Of a stretch of DNA of 64,000 nucleotides, positions 27,517 through 35,465 are shown piece by piece (the first letter of the stretch is position 1; each line of letters begins with the position of its first letter). The notes beneath the pieces are model-generated. The model had not been told where the DNA came from, ran no database searches, and saw only the letters and a list, made by a program, of their open reading frames with translations. The position numbers and the translations under genes are program-made. The stretch comes from JAVJRN01 sp040218415 (GTDB taxonomy: Bacteria > Bacteroidota > Bacteroidia > Cytophagales > Cyclobacteriaceae): positions 186,001 to 250,000 of the forward strand of contig JAVJRN010000049.1 in NCBI GenBank assembly GCA_040218415.1, in the 5' to 3' direction.

Positions 27517-28770
27517 TATCGACGTATAGCCAATGATTTCATCATAACCATTAAGCGGGTTACGATAATATATTATTACCTCATACTGATTTCTGGTTTC
27601 AAAAAAATTCCCCTCAATTGTTTCATATTGATTGGCATTGTCTGTTACATACATGTAATCAAATATACCTTGCTTCAATAATAGGTTTGCTTTATAACTT
27701 CCAGTTGTTTGATCATAGCGCATCATGTTCTCACTATTCTTTTTGAAATTATTAAAAGCACCAAAGACATAAATTTCTTCATGAGTTACGGGCTGTTTTT
27801 TCAGTTCGAACATCACCTGGATGTATTCATTTCTATCGTTGGTTCCGTTAAAATCATTATTTCTAATTAAAAACTGACCATTTAAATCTTGATTAATTTG
27901 ACTATAAGCAAGATCTGTTCTTGGTCTATCAGGACTAACGAATGCTTGGATATGATTTGGGGTTTTGTTGACTAAGTCAATATTCATACCACGAAATTCT
28001 ATGGTGGAAATATCAAATGAACGATATTCATTTCCGGCTGGAAATATATTTTCTCCATTAAAAAAGTCATATTCTACATAACCCTCATCTGCTCTGATGA
28101 GATTGGGTTTCAATTTACTCAGTTGAGTATCCCAGATATGATTTTGAAGAATTACCGGGAAGAAATCACGAAGGGGCACAATATTTAATTTTGGATCATA
28201 GGTAATACTAAAATCTATTTCTTGATTTTGCCTTCGATTAATATTGGAGTTTTGATTTACATCGGCTGTGACATTGGCTTTTTTAACAATGACGATTAAT
28301 TTTCTTGATAAAATCAATTCCCCTGAATTTTCATCTTTTACTGTCAAAATATAATTTCCACTGATTTTCGGTGCTGGTAAATCGAAAATGTAGTTGGTAT
28401 AATCAACGAGCGTATTTGCAGAAAAGTAATAGTTTATGGTATTAAACTCATTATAAGTATCTAGGAAACGGACAGCCATAAGTGATGAAGGTTCCCAGTT
28501 TCGGTTACAATGAGCCATCGAAAGTGTAAGGTTTCGGTAATTATTTTCTAGTAAGTCGAAGTTCAAAATGATATTACTTCCACTTGAGTTGATCACTGCA
28601 TAGGAGTTTGAGGATAAGTTTTTGGGATACACTAAGGCAATGCCTACATTTTCAGTATAATCAAAATTGTCATAGACTACATTTTGTTTTGGTGTAGAAG
28701 ATTGATGAGAAACAGGAACACAACCAATCAATAAAATAAGACTGAAAATCAGGAAGGTAGAATTAAACAT
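27502..28770 (-). CDS. type IX secretion system plug protein (DUF5103), lipoprotein
   Basis: 422 residues. Lipoprotein signal MFNSTFLIFSLILLIGC (Cys 17). The DUF5103 family is recognised from NLTLSMAHCNRNWEPSSLMA, DYTNYIFDLPAPKISGNYIL, SDIR-equivalent RRQNQEIDFSITYDPK, and the C-terminal YVFGAFNNFKK with YYRNP. In Flavobacterium, this protein plugs one side of the T9SS SprA translocon. The first gene on the minus strand, it shares a 66-base intergenic region with an ECF sigma gene running the other way. No other T9SS machinery genes except porX lie in the window. Confidence 0.85.
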   Translation of the reverse strand: MFNSTFLIFSLILLIGCVPVSHQSSTPKQNVVYDNFDYTENVGIALVYPKNLSSNSYAVINSSGSNIILNFDLLENNYRNLTLSMAHCNRNWEPSSLMAVRFLDTYNEFNTINYYFSANTLVDYTNYIFDLPAPKISGNYILTVKDENSGELILSRKLIVIVKKANVTADVNQNSNINRRQNQEIDFSITYDPKLNIVPLRDFFPVILQNHIWDTQLSKLKPNLIRADEGYVEYDFFNGENIFPAGNEYRSFDISTIEFRGMNIDLVNKTPNHIQAFVSPDRPRTDLAYSQINQDLNGQFLIRNNDFNGTNDRNEYIQVMFELKKQPVTHEEIYVFGAFNNFKKNSENMMRYDQTTGSYKANLLLKQGIFDYMYVTDNANQYETIEGNFFETRNQYEVIIYYRNPLNGYDEIIGYTSISSRN

Positions 28771-28836
28771 AAATTTGTTTGGTCGTTACAACGATTTAAT
28801 CACAATTTGAGTCTATAAAACTAAATAATAAACTGA

Positions 28837-29397
28837 ATGGCATTCAGTGACGAAGAGCTAATAAAAGAATGTGTAAAAGGTACTGCTAAGTATCAAAAGG
28901 CATTGTACGAAAAGTATAGTGCTAAGATGTATCCTATTGCTCTTAGATACTCGAAAATGCAACAGGAAGCTGAAGATATTTTGCAAGAAGCTTTTATTAA
29001 AGTTTTTAAAAATATCGAAAACTTTCGTCAAGATTCGTCTTTACCATATTGGATTAAGAGGATTGTGATTAATACAGCTTTGAACCATCAAAGAAGTAAG
29101 CTTTACCTATATCCTATGGTTGATGTTTCTGATTTAAAATCTAATTCAGCAAAAGAAGTCACCTTATCGTCTTTTTCATATCAAGAGTTACTCGATTTGA
29201 TAAAAAGACTTCCTTCTGGATGTCAAGTCATTTTCAATTTATATGCCATTGAGGGGTACAAGCATCATGAGATAGCTACCATGTTGGAAATATCAGAGGG
29301 AACATCTAAGTCTCAATATGCTAGAGCTAAAAGCTTATTGAGAGGTTGGGTAGAAGAGAATAACAGAATCAATTATGAGCGGGCCGGAGAAATTTGA
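28837..29397 (+). CDS. ECF-type RNA polymerase sigma factor
   Basis: 186 residues. Sigma region 2 has the -10 contact segment YSKMQQEAEDILQEAFIKVF, and region 4 has the helix-turn-helix EGYKHHEIATMLEISEGTSKSQYARAKSLLR. It fits ECF proteins of Bacteroidota that pair with a membrane protein encoded immediately downstream. The 3' end overlaps the next gene by 23 bases, so translation is coupled. In P. gingivalis an ECF sigma (SigP) works with PorX in T9SS control; by position next to the plug gene, this one is a candidate, not shown. Confidence 0.93.
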   Translation: MAFSDEELIKECVKGTAKYQKALYEKYSAKMYPIALRYSKMQQEAEDILQEAFIKVFKNIENFRQDSSLPYWIKRIVINTALNHQRSKLYLYPMVDVSDLKSNSAKEVTLSSFSYQELLDLIKRLPSGCQVIFNLYAIEGYKHHEIATMLEISEGTSKSQYARAKSLLRGWVEENNRINYERAGEI

Positions 29398-30793
29398 CGA
29401 TGAGTTTGGGAAGGAGTGGAGAGAGGCTTTTGATGATTTTAGTCAAACGCCACCTCCTGCTGTCTGGGAGAATATCGATAGGGAGTTAACCTATCGAAAG
29501 ATGATTTATTATAAAAAAAGTGCAAGATTATTTCAATATCTGAGCGCTGCTATTCTTTTGTTGGTCGGATTCCTAAGTATCTACATCATATTCTTGAATT
29601 CAAATAACCAATTATTACAAAATAATAGGCTGATAGATATTAGCCACCCTAAACCTCTAACTGAATCAATATTTAAACTTGATACTTTAGGAAATTATTT
29701 TTTCAAGAAACAAGGTGGATTTTTTGTCAGCGACAATTCAGAGAATAGTACAAGTAATTCCTTTAAAAGTAAGGCACAAATAGATGAAAAGAGTAAAATA
29801 GATAATGGCAATAGTGTGTCAGGACTTGTTGTGCCCCCGATTTATACTAAAGCCAACTCAGCATTGGTAAAGCTAGAATTGTTAGAAGATTTATCACCCT
29901 TACCACCAAATGCGAATATTACCATTGCAGCTAATTTTGAAAATCATGAAATATGGAGAGTTGCTGATTATAGTTACTTAATGAAAAAATCTAAAAGTAA
30001 AACGAATAGTGAAAAAAGAGTCATGTGGGCTGGAATTGACCTTGGTTCTGGGAGTTTTGATCCGAACTATCAGAGCTCTGCTGTTACGACCATAAATAAT
30101 AGCATTTCGCCTAATTCGCTGCAGTTTTCAGGTGCGCGAACGGATGCCATTGAAAGTCAATCACCTCAGATAGAAGAATCTATGTCAGCCGGTAGCACAG
30201 TAAGCTTAGGACTTAATTTTGGCTTTCACTTGAGTGAAAAGTGGTCTCTATCGAGCGGTATACGATATAATCTATCCCAAGCTACGAATAACACCAATGT
30301 TGTTGTGCAATCTACCAAAGTGCAAGAAGCGATCCCAGCATCACAAGAATTCAAGAATATCAATCAGGTGAATAATGCTGTAAGTTCAAATAGCGTGGTG
30401 AAGTATGATTTTCAAGATGTTGAACTGTCGAATGAATTTCAATTTGCGTCGTTACCCATAAGTGCAGGCTATTTGATATACAATAAAAAATTCAGTGTAG
30501 AATTAAACGCTGGTGTGGCAGCTAATTTTTATTTAGGTAATAAATTGACTGATTCATCGAATGAATTTGCTGATGTTAGTATTGGACCTGGAGGTCAATC
30601 AGCATATAAAGAAGTTAGTTTTAGCGGTTTGGCTGGAATAGAGTTGGGGTATCTTTTCCTAGATCGATTTGAAGTCATTGTTCAGCCGAACTATCAGCAA
30701 TCGCTTAATGCGCTTACTAAGGAATCGGCAGAGTTCGAAGCGAGTCCGTCAGGTTTTGGAGTATCAACTGGCCTTCGCTATCGCTTTAAATAA
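29375..30793 (+). CDS. anti-sigma-type membrane protein with C-terminal beta-barrel-like domain
   Basis: 472 residues. The N-terminal 45 residues are cytoplasmic and carry PPPAVWENIDRELTYRKM, like an anti-sigma docking segment. One TM helix follows (about 49-72, LFQYLSAAILLLVGFLSIYI), then a Ser/Asn-rich linker. From about residue 210 a pattern of alternating strands resembles an OmpA/PorT-type barrel (GSTVSLGLNFGFHL, KWSLSSGIRYNL, the last strand FGVSTGLRYRF). An inner-membrane helix plus an outer-membrane-type barrel on one chain is odd. Such ECF-linked genes occur across Bacteroidota. It overlaps the sigma gene by 23 bases. Function as sigma regulator inferred. Confidence 0.78.
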   Translation: MSGPEKFDDEFGKEWREAFDDFSQTPPPAVWENIDRELTYRKMIYYKKSARLFQYLSAAILLLVGFLSIYIIFLNSNNQLLQNNRLIDISHPKPLTESIFKLDTLGNYFFKKQGGFFVSDNSENSTSNSFKSKAQIDEKSKIDNGNSVSGLVVPPIYTKANSALVKLELLEDLSPLPPNANITIAANFENHEIWRVADYSYLMKKSKSKTNSEKRVMWAGIDLGSGSFDPNYQSSAVTTINNSISPNSLQFSGARTDAIESQSPQIEESMSAGSTVSLGLNFGFHLSEKWSLSSGIRYNLSQATNNTNVVVQSTKVQEAIPASQEFKNINQVNNAVSSNSVVKYDFQDVELSNEFQFASLPISAGYLIYNKKFSVELNAGVAANFYLGNKLTDSSNEFADVSIGPGGQSAYKEVSFSGLAGIELGYLFLDRFEVIVQPNYQQSLNALTKESAEFEASPSGFGVSTGLRYRFK

Positions 30794-30888
30794 AACATGA
30801 GGCTTTATTAGAGCTAGTATTGTGCTTTCATTCTACATATTGCTTAATAGAAAATAATTTTCATTTACTTTTGGTCAAAACGAAAATT

Positions 30889-31860
30889 ATGAGCGGACCC
30901 ATCACCCAATTTATAGAAAAGCACTATAAGCATTTCAATGCAGCGGCATTAGTAGATGCGGCAAAAGGATATAAAACTCATGTGGAATCGGGTAAGAAAA
31001 TGCTTGTTTCATTAGCTGGTGCAATGAGCACTGGTGAGTTGGGTATTTCCTTATCCGAAATGATAAGAAGTGGTAAAATAGATATCATATCCTGTACTGG
31101 AGCGAACCTTGAGGAAGATATTATGAATCTTGTAGCGCATAGCCATTATGAGCGTATTCCAAATTATCGAGATTTAACGCCAGCTCAGGAACGAGAATTA
31201 CTCGATAAAGGCTTGAATCGCGTAACGGACACTTGTATTCCTGAAGAAGAGGCATTTCGACGAATTCAGGAACATATTTTTAAAATATGGAAAGATGCAG
31301 AAGAGAATGGAGAGCGCTACTTTCCACACGAGTTTATGTATAAACTATTGGATTCAGGAATGATGGATCAATATTTCGAAATCGATCCGAAAAATAGCTG
31401 GATGTTAGCTGCTAGAGATAGAAATCTGCCTATGGTCGTCCCAGGATGGGAAGATTCTACATTAGGAAATATTTTTGCTTCTTATTGCGTCAAAGGTGAA
31501 CTTAAACCTTCTACAATGAAATCGGGGATCGAATATATGACTTTTCTGGCGGATTGGTATACTCAGAACGCTGGACAAGAAGGTGTTGGCTTTTTCCAAA
31601 TCGGAGGTGGTATCGCTGGAGATTTCCCAATTTGCGTTGTTCCGATGCTATATCAGGATTTAGAAAGAGTAGATACGCCTTTCTGGAGTTACTTCTGTCA
31701 AATATCTGACTCAACCACTAGTTACGGTAGCTACAGCGGCGCTGTGCCAAATGAAAAAATAACCTGGGGAAAATTAGATATAGATACGCCAAAATTTATA
31801 GTTGAATCTGACGCAACCATTGTTGCTCCACTAATTTTTGGCTATGTATTAGAGTGGTGA
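30889..31860 (+). CDS. deoxyhypusine-synthase-family protein
   Basis: 323 residues from ATG 30889 (MSGPITQFIEKHYKHF); an in-frame TTG at 30820 gives an unlikely extension. Family motifs: VSLAGAMSTGELG, DIISCTGANLEED, GVGFFQIGGGIAGDFPICVVPM, and the catalytic-lysine segment ITWGKLDID, with K295 at the position of the human enzyme's active Lys. NAD-dependent transfer of a butylamine group from spermidine. Bacteria lack eIF5A hypusine, so a different acceptor is needed; some bacterial members make homospermidine. Single gene, no partner polyamine genes beside it. Confidence 0.92.
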   Translation: MSGPITQFIEKHYKHFNAAALVDAAKGYKTHVESGKKMLVSLAGAMSTGELGISLSEMIRSGKIDIISCTGANLEEDIMNLVAHSHYERIPNYRDLTPAQERELLDKGLNRVTDTCIPEEEAFRRIQEHIFKIWKDAEENGERYFPHEFMYKLLDSGMMDQYFEIDPKNSWMLAARDRNLPMVVPGWEDSTLGNIFASYCVKGELKPSTMKSGIEYMTFLADWYTQNAGQEGVGFFQIGGGIAGDFPICVVPMLYQDLERVDTPFWSYFCQISDSTTSYGSYSGAVPNEKITWGKLDIDTPKFIVESDATIVAPLIFGYVLEW

Positions 31861-31867
31861 TGATGCG

Positions 31868-32461
31868 TTAATCGGTTTTAGGACTTAGCTCACCGCGCAT
31901 AAACTGGTTATATTCTTCGCACGATAGATAAGACTCACCTAGGGAATAAGGGCATGTTTGAAAACGAGCGTCAAACGGCCCTTTTTTAATGATCACTCCA
32001 TTTCCATGGCAAACAGGGCAAATCATTTTTTCAAGTCCACCACAATCGTAATTGCCGCCAGAAAGTTCAATGGCAAGTTTTTGCGTTTTTTGCCGACTGA
32101 TTATTAAAAATTCTTCCTCTGCGAGTTGTAGGTACCTTACAGCAGGCTCATAAAACCTTCCTTTTGTCCCTTTCAATTGAATGTATTTATTCAACCAGTT
32201 TATACTCTGCTTGTACTTTTTAATGTGAAAGCTATTACGACCAAAATAATAGGCAATTTCTGAAGGTAGCGTCTCTAAACCTTGCATTACTTCAAAGAGT
32301 AATTTATCTGCGCTCTCATAGCTCCCGTGATCCATGAGAGCGACAGCCATGTCCATTTTTCGTGACAATTCTCCATCCATAATTTCTTGAGCCGAAGCAT
32401 TAATTATTAGATAGTTAAAAAAAATGAGCGCTAAGTAGAGCTTTTTCAAGTCTGGATTCAT
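31868..32461 (-). CDS. secreted TPR-like protein with C-terminal zinc-finger motif
   Basis: About 197 residues from ATG 32461 (MNPDLKKLYLALIFFNYLIINASAQ; signal peptide); an upstream TTG is less likely. Residues 35-130 look like helix pairs in TPR style (SYESADKLLFEVMQGL, SINWLNKYIQLKG). The C-terminus has CPVCHGNG (DnaJ-like CxxCxGxG half motif) and further Cys (TCPYS, LSCEEY), a plausible one-zinc site. Not a recognised family. It is convergent with the DHS-family gene, 7 bases apart. Confidence 0.68.
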   Translation of the reverse strand: MNPDLKKLYLALIFFNYLIINASAQEIMDGELSRKMDMAVALMDHGSYESADKLLFEVMQGLETLPSEIAYYFGRNSFHIKKYKQSINWLNKYIQLKGTKGRFYEPAVRYLQLAEEEFLIISRQKTQKLAIELSGGNYDCGGLEKMICPVCHGNGVIIKKGPFDARFQTCPYSLGESYLSCEEYNQFMRGELSPKTD

Positions 32462-32595
32462 TTTATGATTTGAAAGCAACTTTTGTTGTAAAGATATACC
32501 GTGCTAAGTTTGCTGCTTCAGAAAAAACGTTAATAATTATTAACTGTTGCAGGAACAATAATCCGTAACGATTGCGTTTTTTAAGAAATACAGAT

Positions 32596-32949
32596 ATGGT
32601 AAGAATAGTTTTAGTTTTATTTATTTTTTTAGGTTCTTTTTCTTTCGTTAAAGCTCAAACGTCAAAAGACGTTAAAGAGGTCACTGTACCAGAAATGCGT
32701 TACAAAGCAGCAAAAGCCAAGAAGAAAACAATATTTAACTTATTTAAGAAAAAAAAATTAACTGATAGAGAGGAGCACGAAGCGTTCAGAAAGAAAATAG
32801 CCGATAAACAAAAACAAAAAAATAAAGAACTTAAAAAGGCCGATAAGCCACAATACACTGATCCTTTATATTTTGGCCATAAGAAACCTCCCAAAAAGCG
32901 TAAGCATGGGAAAAAGAAGTTTTGTAAGGAATGTGGACTGGTTCATTAA
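32596..32949 (+). CDS. small very basic secreted protein
   Basis: About 117 residues from ATG 32596 (MVRIVLVLFIFLGSFSFVKAQ; clear signal peptide); the frame could open earlier at a TTG. The mature part is extremely Lys-rich (KAKKKTIFNLFKKKK, KQKQKNKELKKADK) and ends in KKFCKECGLVH, a C-x-x-C close to the C-terminus. I recognise no domain. Divergent from the TPR-zinc protein, 134 bases between the starts. A nucleic-acid or lipopolysaccharide-binding role is conceivable from charge only. Confidence 0.6.
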   Translation: MVRIVLVLFIFLGSFSFVKAQTSKDVKEVTVPEMRYKAAKAKKKTIFNLFKKKKLTDREEHEAFRKKIADKQKQKNKELKKADKPQYTDPLYFGHKKPPKKRKHGKKKFCKECGLVH

Positions 32950-32955
32950 CCAGAA

Positions 32956-33456
32956 TTATGCAGCGACGATTATTTTTTTGCGATTAATATCAACTTGGAA
33001 ATGTGATAAGATAACCCTGCGAATACTGTAAAACAGGAATTTATGATTAACTCCTTCTTCCTGTAAAACACAAGCTTTTAGTATGGCACGATAGATTTCT
33101 TTTCGGGAGCAGAAGTATCGACAATAATCTTCAAATGCTTCTTTCCATTGCTCTGCATAAACTTCATAATGGCTTCTACCATCCCAAATAATTTCGAGTT
33201 GATTATTGCCTTTTTTAAATCTGTAAATGGCAGATAGGATTTCATAAGGTTCTTCCAGAAACTTTTCATTAAAGACATGAATCGATTTTAAACGTAAGAT
33301 AAAATCGTCTTCAAGACCCATAGGGTTTTCTAGCGTATTGTAAGATTCAATAGCGCATTGTATCCAGAAATTAATCAATTGTGGCTCTACAAAACCTTGT
33401 GCAGCGCGTAGGATGGTGTTCTTATCCTGGTCGAAGTATTTATCTTGATAGTGCAT
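32956..33456 (-). CDS. hypothetical protein, helical, no signal
   Basis: 166 residues, soluble, no signal peptide. Two hydrophobic helices with conserved-looking aromatic residues (LINFWIQCAIESYNTLENP; AEQWKEAFEDYCRYFCSRKEIYRAILKACVL). Two Cys flank the helix before LKAC. I recognise no domain. Located downstream of the terminator at 33457-33486, so it is a separate transcription unit. Confidence 0.55.
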   Translation of the reverse strand: MHYQDKYFDQDKNTILRAAQGFVEPQLINFWIQCAIESYNTLENPMGLEDDFILRLKSIHVFNEKFLEEPYEILSAIYRFKKGNNQLEIIWDGRSHYEVYAEQWKEAFEDYCRYFCSRKEIYRAILKACVLQEEGVNHKFLFYSIRRVILSHFQVDINRKKIIVAA

Positions 33457-33486
33457 AAAAAAAGGAACCCATTAACGAGTTCCTTT
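33457..33486 (-). terminator. Rho-independent terminator of the small lipoprotein gene
   Basis: 8-bp stem (33461-33468 with 33479-33486) and 10-base loop, followed on the minus strand by seven T. It lies 24 bases after the stop at 33510 and touches the next gene's start. Confidence 0.75.
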
Positions 33487-33509
33487 CAAATTTAAATAAT
33501 TTCTAAAAT

Positions 33510-33974
33510 TTATTTACTAAAACTAAATACCCAGTTACCGTCAAAAGTTCTAGGCGCCGCTTCAGGAATATTGAAACTTAAGGTTAAAGCTGTAGCGGAA
33601 ATATTTGCGTCCATAGACACACCATCGCTTCGTACGATAGTATTCAAATCTGGTGCTTCAGCTGTTCCGCCGAATGTCCAAGTACCAGAAGCTGGCCAAA
33701 CCGCAGAAGCGCCATCGTTAGAAGGAACACCAGTTGCCGTAAAGCCGCCTGTGAAAGTTGTTGCGTCATAAGTCATGGTTAAACTAAACCCATCCCATTC
33801 TTCACGAGCACTATTGTCAGCAGTAACACCTGATTCAGAGAAAGTACCTGTTGCCAGAGCACCTTGAGCGATTCTTACATCTGGTGGAGTAGGAGCATCA
33901 TCGCCACCACAAGAAATGAAAATTGAGAGAGATAAAAAAACTAAGGTTGTAAGGAATTGTGTTGTTTTTTTCAT
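33510..33974 (-). CDS. small lipoprotein
   Basis: 154 residues. Lipobox FISC with Cys 22 followed by GGDD, resembling the surface-export signal reported for Bacteroidota lipoproteins (an acidic pair after the Cys). The mature part is beta-rich, low in Lys, with Ala/Thr/Ser repeats (GFTATGVPSNDGASAVWPAS; TWTFGGTAEAPDLNT), compatible with a single small beta-sandwich exposed at the cell surface. Family not recognised. Confidence 0.65.
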   Translation of the reverse strand: MKKTTQFLTTLVFLSLSIFISCGGDDAPTPPDVRIAQGALATGTFSESGVTADNSAREEWDGFSLTMTYDATTFTGGFTATGVPSNDGASAVWPASGTWTFGGTAEAPDLNTIVRSDGVSMDANISATALTLSFNIPEAAPRTFDGNWVFSFSK

Positions 33975-34098
33975 AATTAGTTTTATTGTGTATTACGCTA
34001 GTGTTCAAAAATAGGCCATTTTCTATATTTAACCTAATACGATTAGTTAGTTTGTTTGATTTCTTATAAAACTGTAGAAAGGCGTATTTATTATATAC

Positions 34099-34692
34099 TC
34101 ACTTAAAATTTTCAATATTTATATGTTCGGACGTGAAACTGTACTCAAACTTTTGATTTGATGCGATCAGAATACAGGAATCGGTAATCGCCTCAATTTC
34201 TTTTTTATACCATAAAGCCCCTTCTTCATCCAAGTTTGCCGTAGGTTCATCTAAAAATATAACTTTAGAATCAAAAAAGAAGGCAAGAATAAGCTTAACT
34301 CTTTGTTTCATTCCACTTGAAAAAAGCATGAGTGGTTTATTTTGAGCACGTGTTAAATTTGCTCTTTTGCACATTTCAGAAATTTTAATTTTTGGATTTT
34401 TAAATTGACTGTGAAAATGAAGAAGTTCTGTTAAGGTGTATTCTTCGATCAACTCATAATAGGGTGCGGCATAATTAAAGTGTAGCTGGATGTTTTCTAA
34501 ATCAGGTTCATAAGCTACTGAACCTACGCTTGGGCTTAAATAACCCGCCATTATTTGCATCAAAGTAGATTTTCCCGATCCATTTGCACCAATGATTGCG
34601 ATTCGAGAGTTTTCCTCAAGTTCAAAATCTATATTTTTGAAAATCCACTGCTTGTTGAATCGCTTGCCTACGCTTTTTAGTATAATGCGCAT
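34099..34692 (-). CDS. ABC transporter ATP-binding protein (short)
   Basis: 197 residues, one nucleotide-binding domain. Walker A GANGSGKST, Q-loop region, signature FSSGMKQRV, Walker B VIFLDEPTANLD. Somewhat short (usual 220-260). It begins one base into the lpxA stop, so it is the last gene of the lipid A operon. No permease gene is adjacent; the partner is elsewhere, or the protein works in a different role. All ATPase motifs are present. Confidence 0.9.
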   Translation of the reverse strand: MRIILKSVGKRFNKQWIFKNIDFELEENSRIAIIGANGSGKSTLMQIMAGYLSPSVGSVAYEPDLENIQLHFNYAAPYYELIEEYTLTELLHFHSQFKNPKIKISEMCKRANLTRAQNKPLMLFSSGMKQRVKLILAFFFDSKVIFLDEPTANLDEEGALWYKKEIEAITDSCILIASNQKFEYSFTSEHINIENFK

Positions 34693-35465
34693 TAAATGAT
34701 TCCTTTAATGATTCCCTTTGGGCTTTCTTTGACAAAACTCAGAATAGCGCTTTTATATGGAGAGCTTTCGATTTCCTCTTCAATCTGCTCTAACCCATTA
34801 CTCACATTTTGATTATGAATAAAAAGCACTCGATAAATATCTTCAATGTGACGAATATCTGCATCTGGAAATTCTCGCCTTTTCAGACCTATGGTATTGA
34901 CACCAATATAAGAAAGGGGCTCTCTGGCTGCCTTCACATAAGGGGGCACATTTTTTCTTACCAAAGATGCGCCAGCCACAAATGCATGAGTGCCAATGGA
35001 AACGAATTGTTGGATGGCAACCAGACCTTCGAGTACAACAAAATCTTCTATAATAACATGCCCGGCAATGGAACAAGAATTGGCGATAATCACATGATTG
35101 CCGATACGAGAATCGTGTCCTACGTGTGCATAGGCCATAATCAAGCAATTCTTACCTATTGAGGTTATTTTTCCCGTTTTTGTCGCTCGATGAACTGTAA
35201 CACATTCGCGGATGGTCGTATTGTCACCAATTTCAACTTGAGTGTACTCGCCTTTAAATTTTAAGTCTTGAGGAATGGCACCAATTACTGCTCCGGGAAA
35301 AATTTTACAATTTTTCCCAATTCTGGTCCCAGGAAATATCGTCACATTAGAACCTATCCAACTGCCTTCACCAATACTTACATCTTCGTAAATGGTGGTA
35401 AAAGGTTCAACTTGAACGCCAACATCGAGGATGGCATTCTTATGAATAGAAGTCAATGGTAACAT
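34692..35465 (-). CDS. lpxA: acyl-[ACP]-UDP-N-acetylglucosamine O-acyltransferase
   Basis: First committed acyltransferase of lipid A synthesis. 257 residues built of hexapeptide repeats (IGEGSWIGSNVTIFPGTRIG and so on) with the catalytic His in YAHVGHDSRIGN and a C-terminal helical domain. Direct neighbour of lpxC/fabZ; gene ends and starts abut by one base on either side. Confidence 0.95.
   Translation of the reverse strand: MLPLTSIHKNAILDVGVQVEPFTTIYEDVSIGEGSWIGSNVTIFPGTRIGKNCKIFPGAVIGAIPQDLKFKGEYTQVEIGDNTTIRECVTVHRATKTGKITSIGKNCLIMAYAHVGHDSRIGNHVIIANSCSIAGHVIIEDFVVLEGLVAIQQFVSIGTHAFVAGASLVRKNVPPYVKAAREPLSYIGVNTIGLKRREFPDADIRHIEDIYRVLFIHNQNVSNGLEQIEEEIESSPYKSAILSFVKESPKGIIKGII

Noticed and set aside
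26611..28836. CRISPR array expected near the Cas6-like gene
   Set aside because: No direct repeats with regular spacing were seen around the gene; intergenic gaps are too short.
34809..35162. 117-codon plus-strand frame inside lpxA
   Set aside because: Antisense shadow of hexapeptide-repeat DNA.
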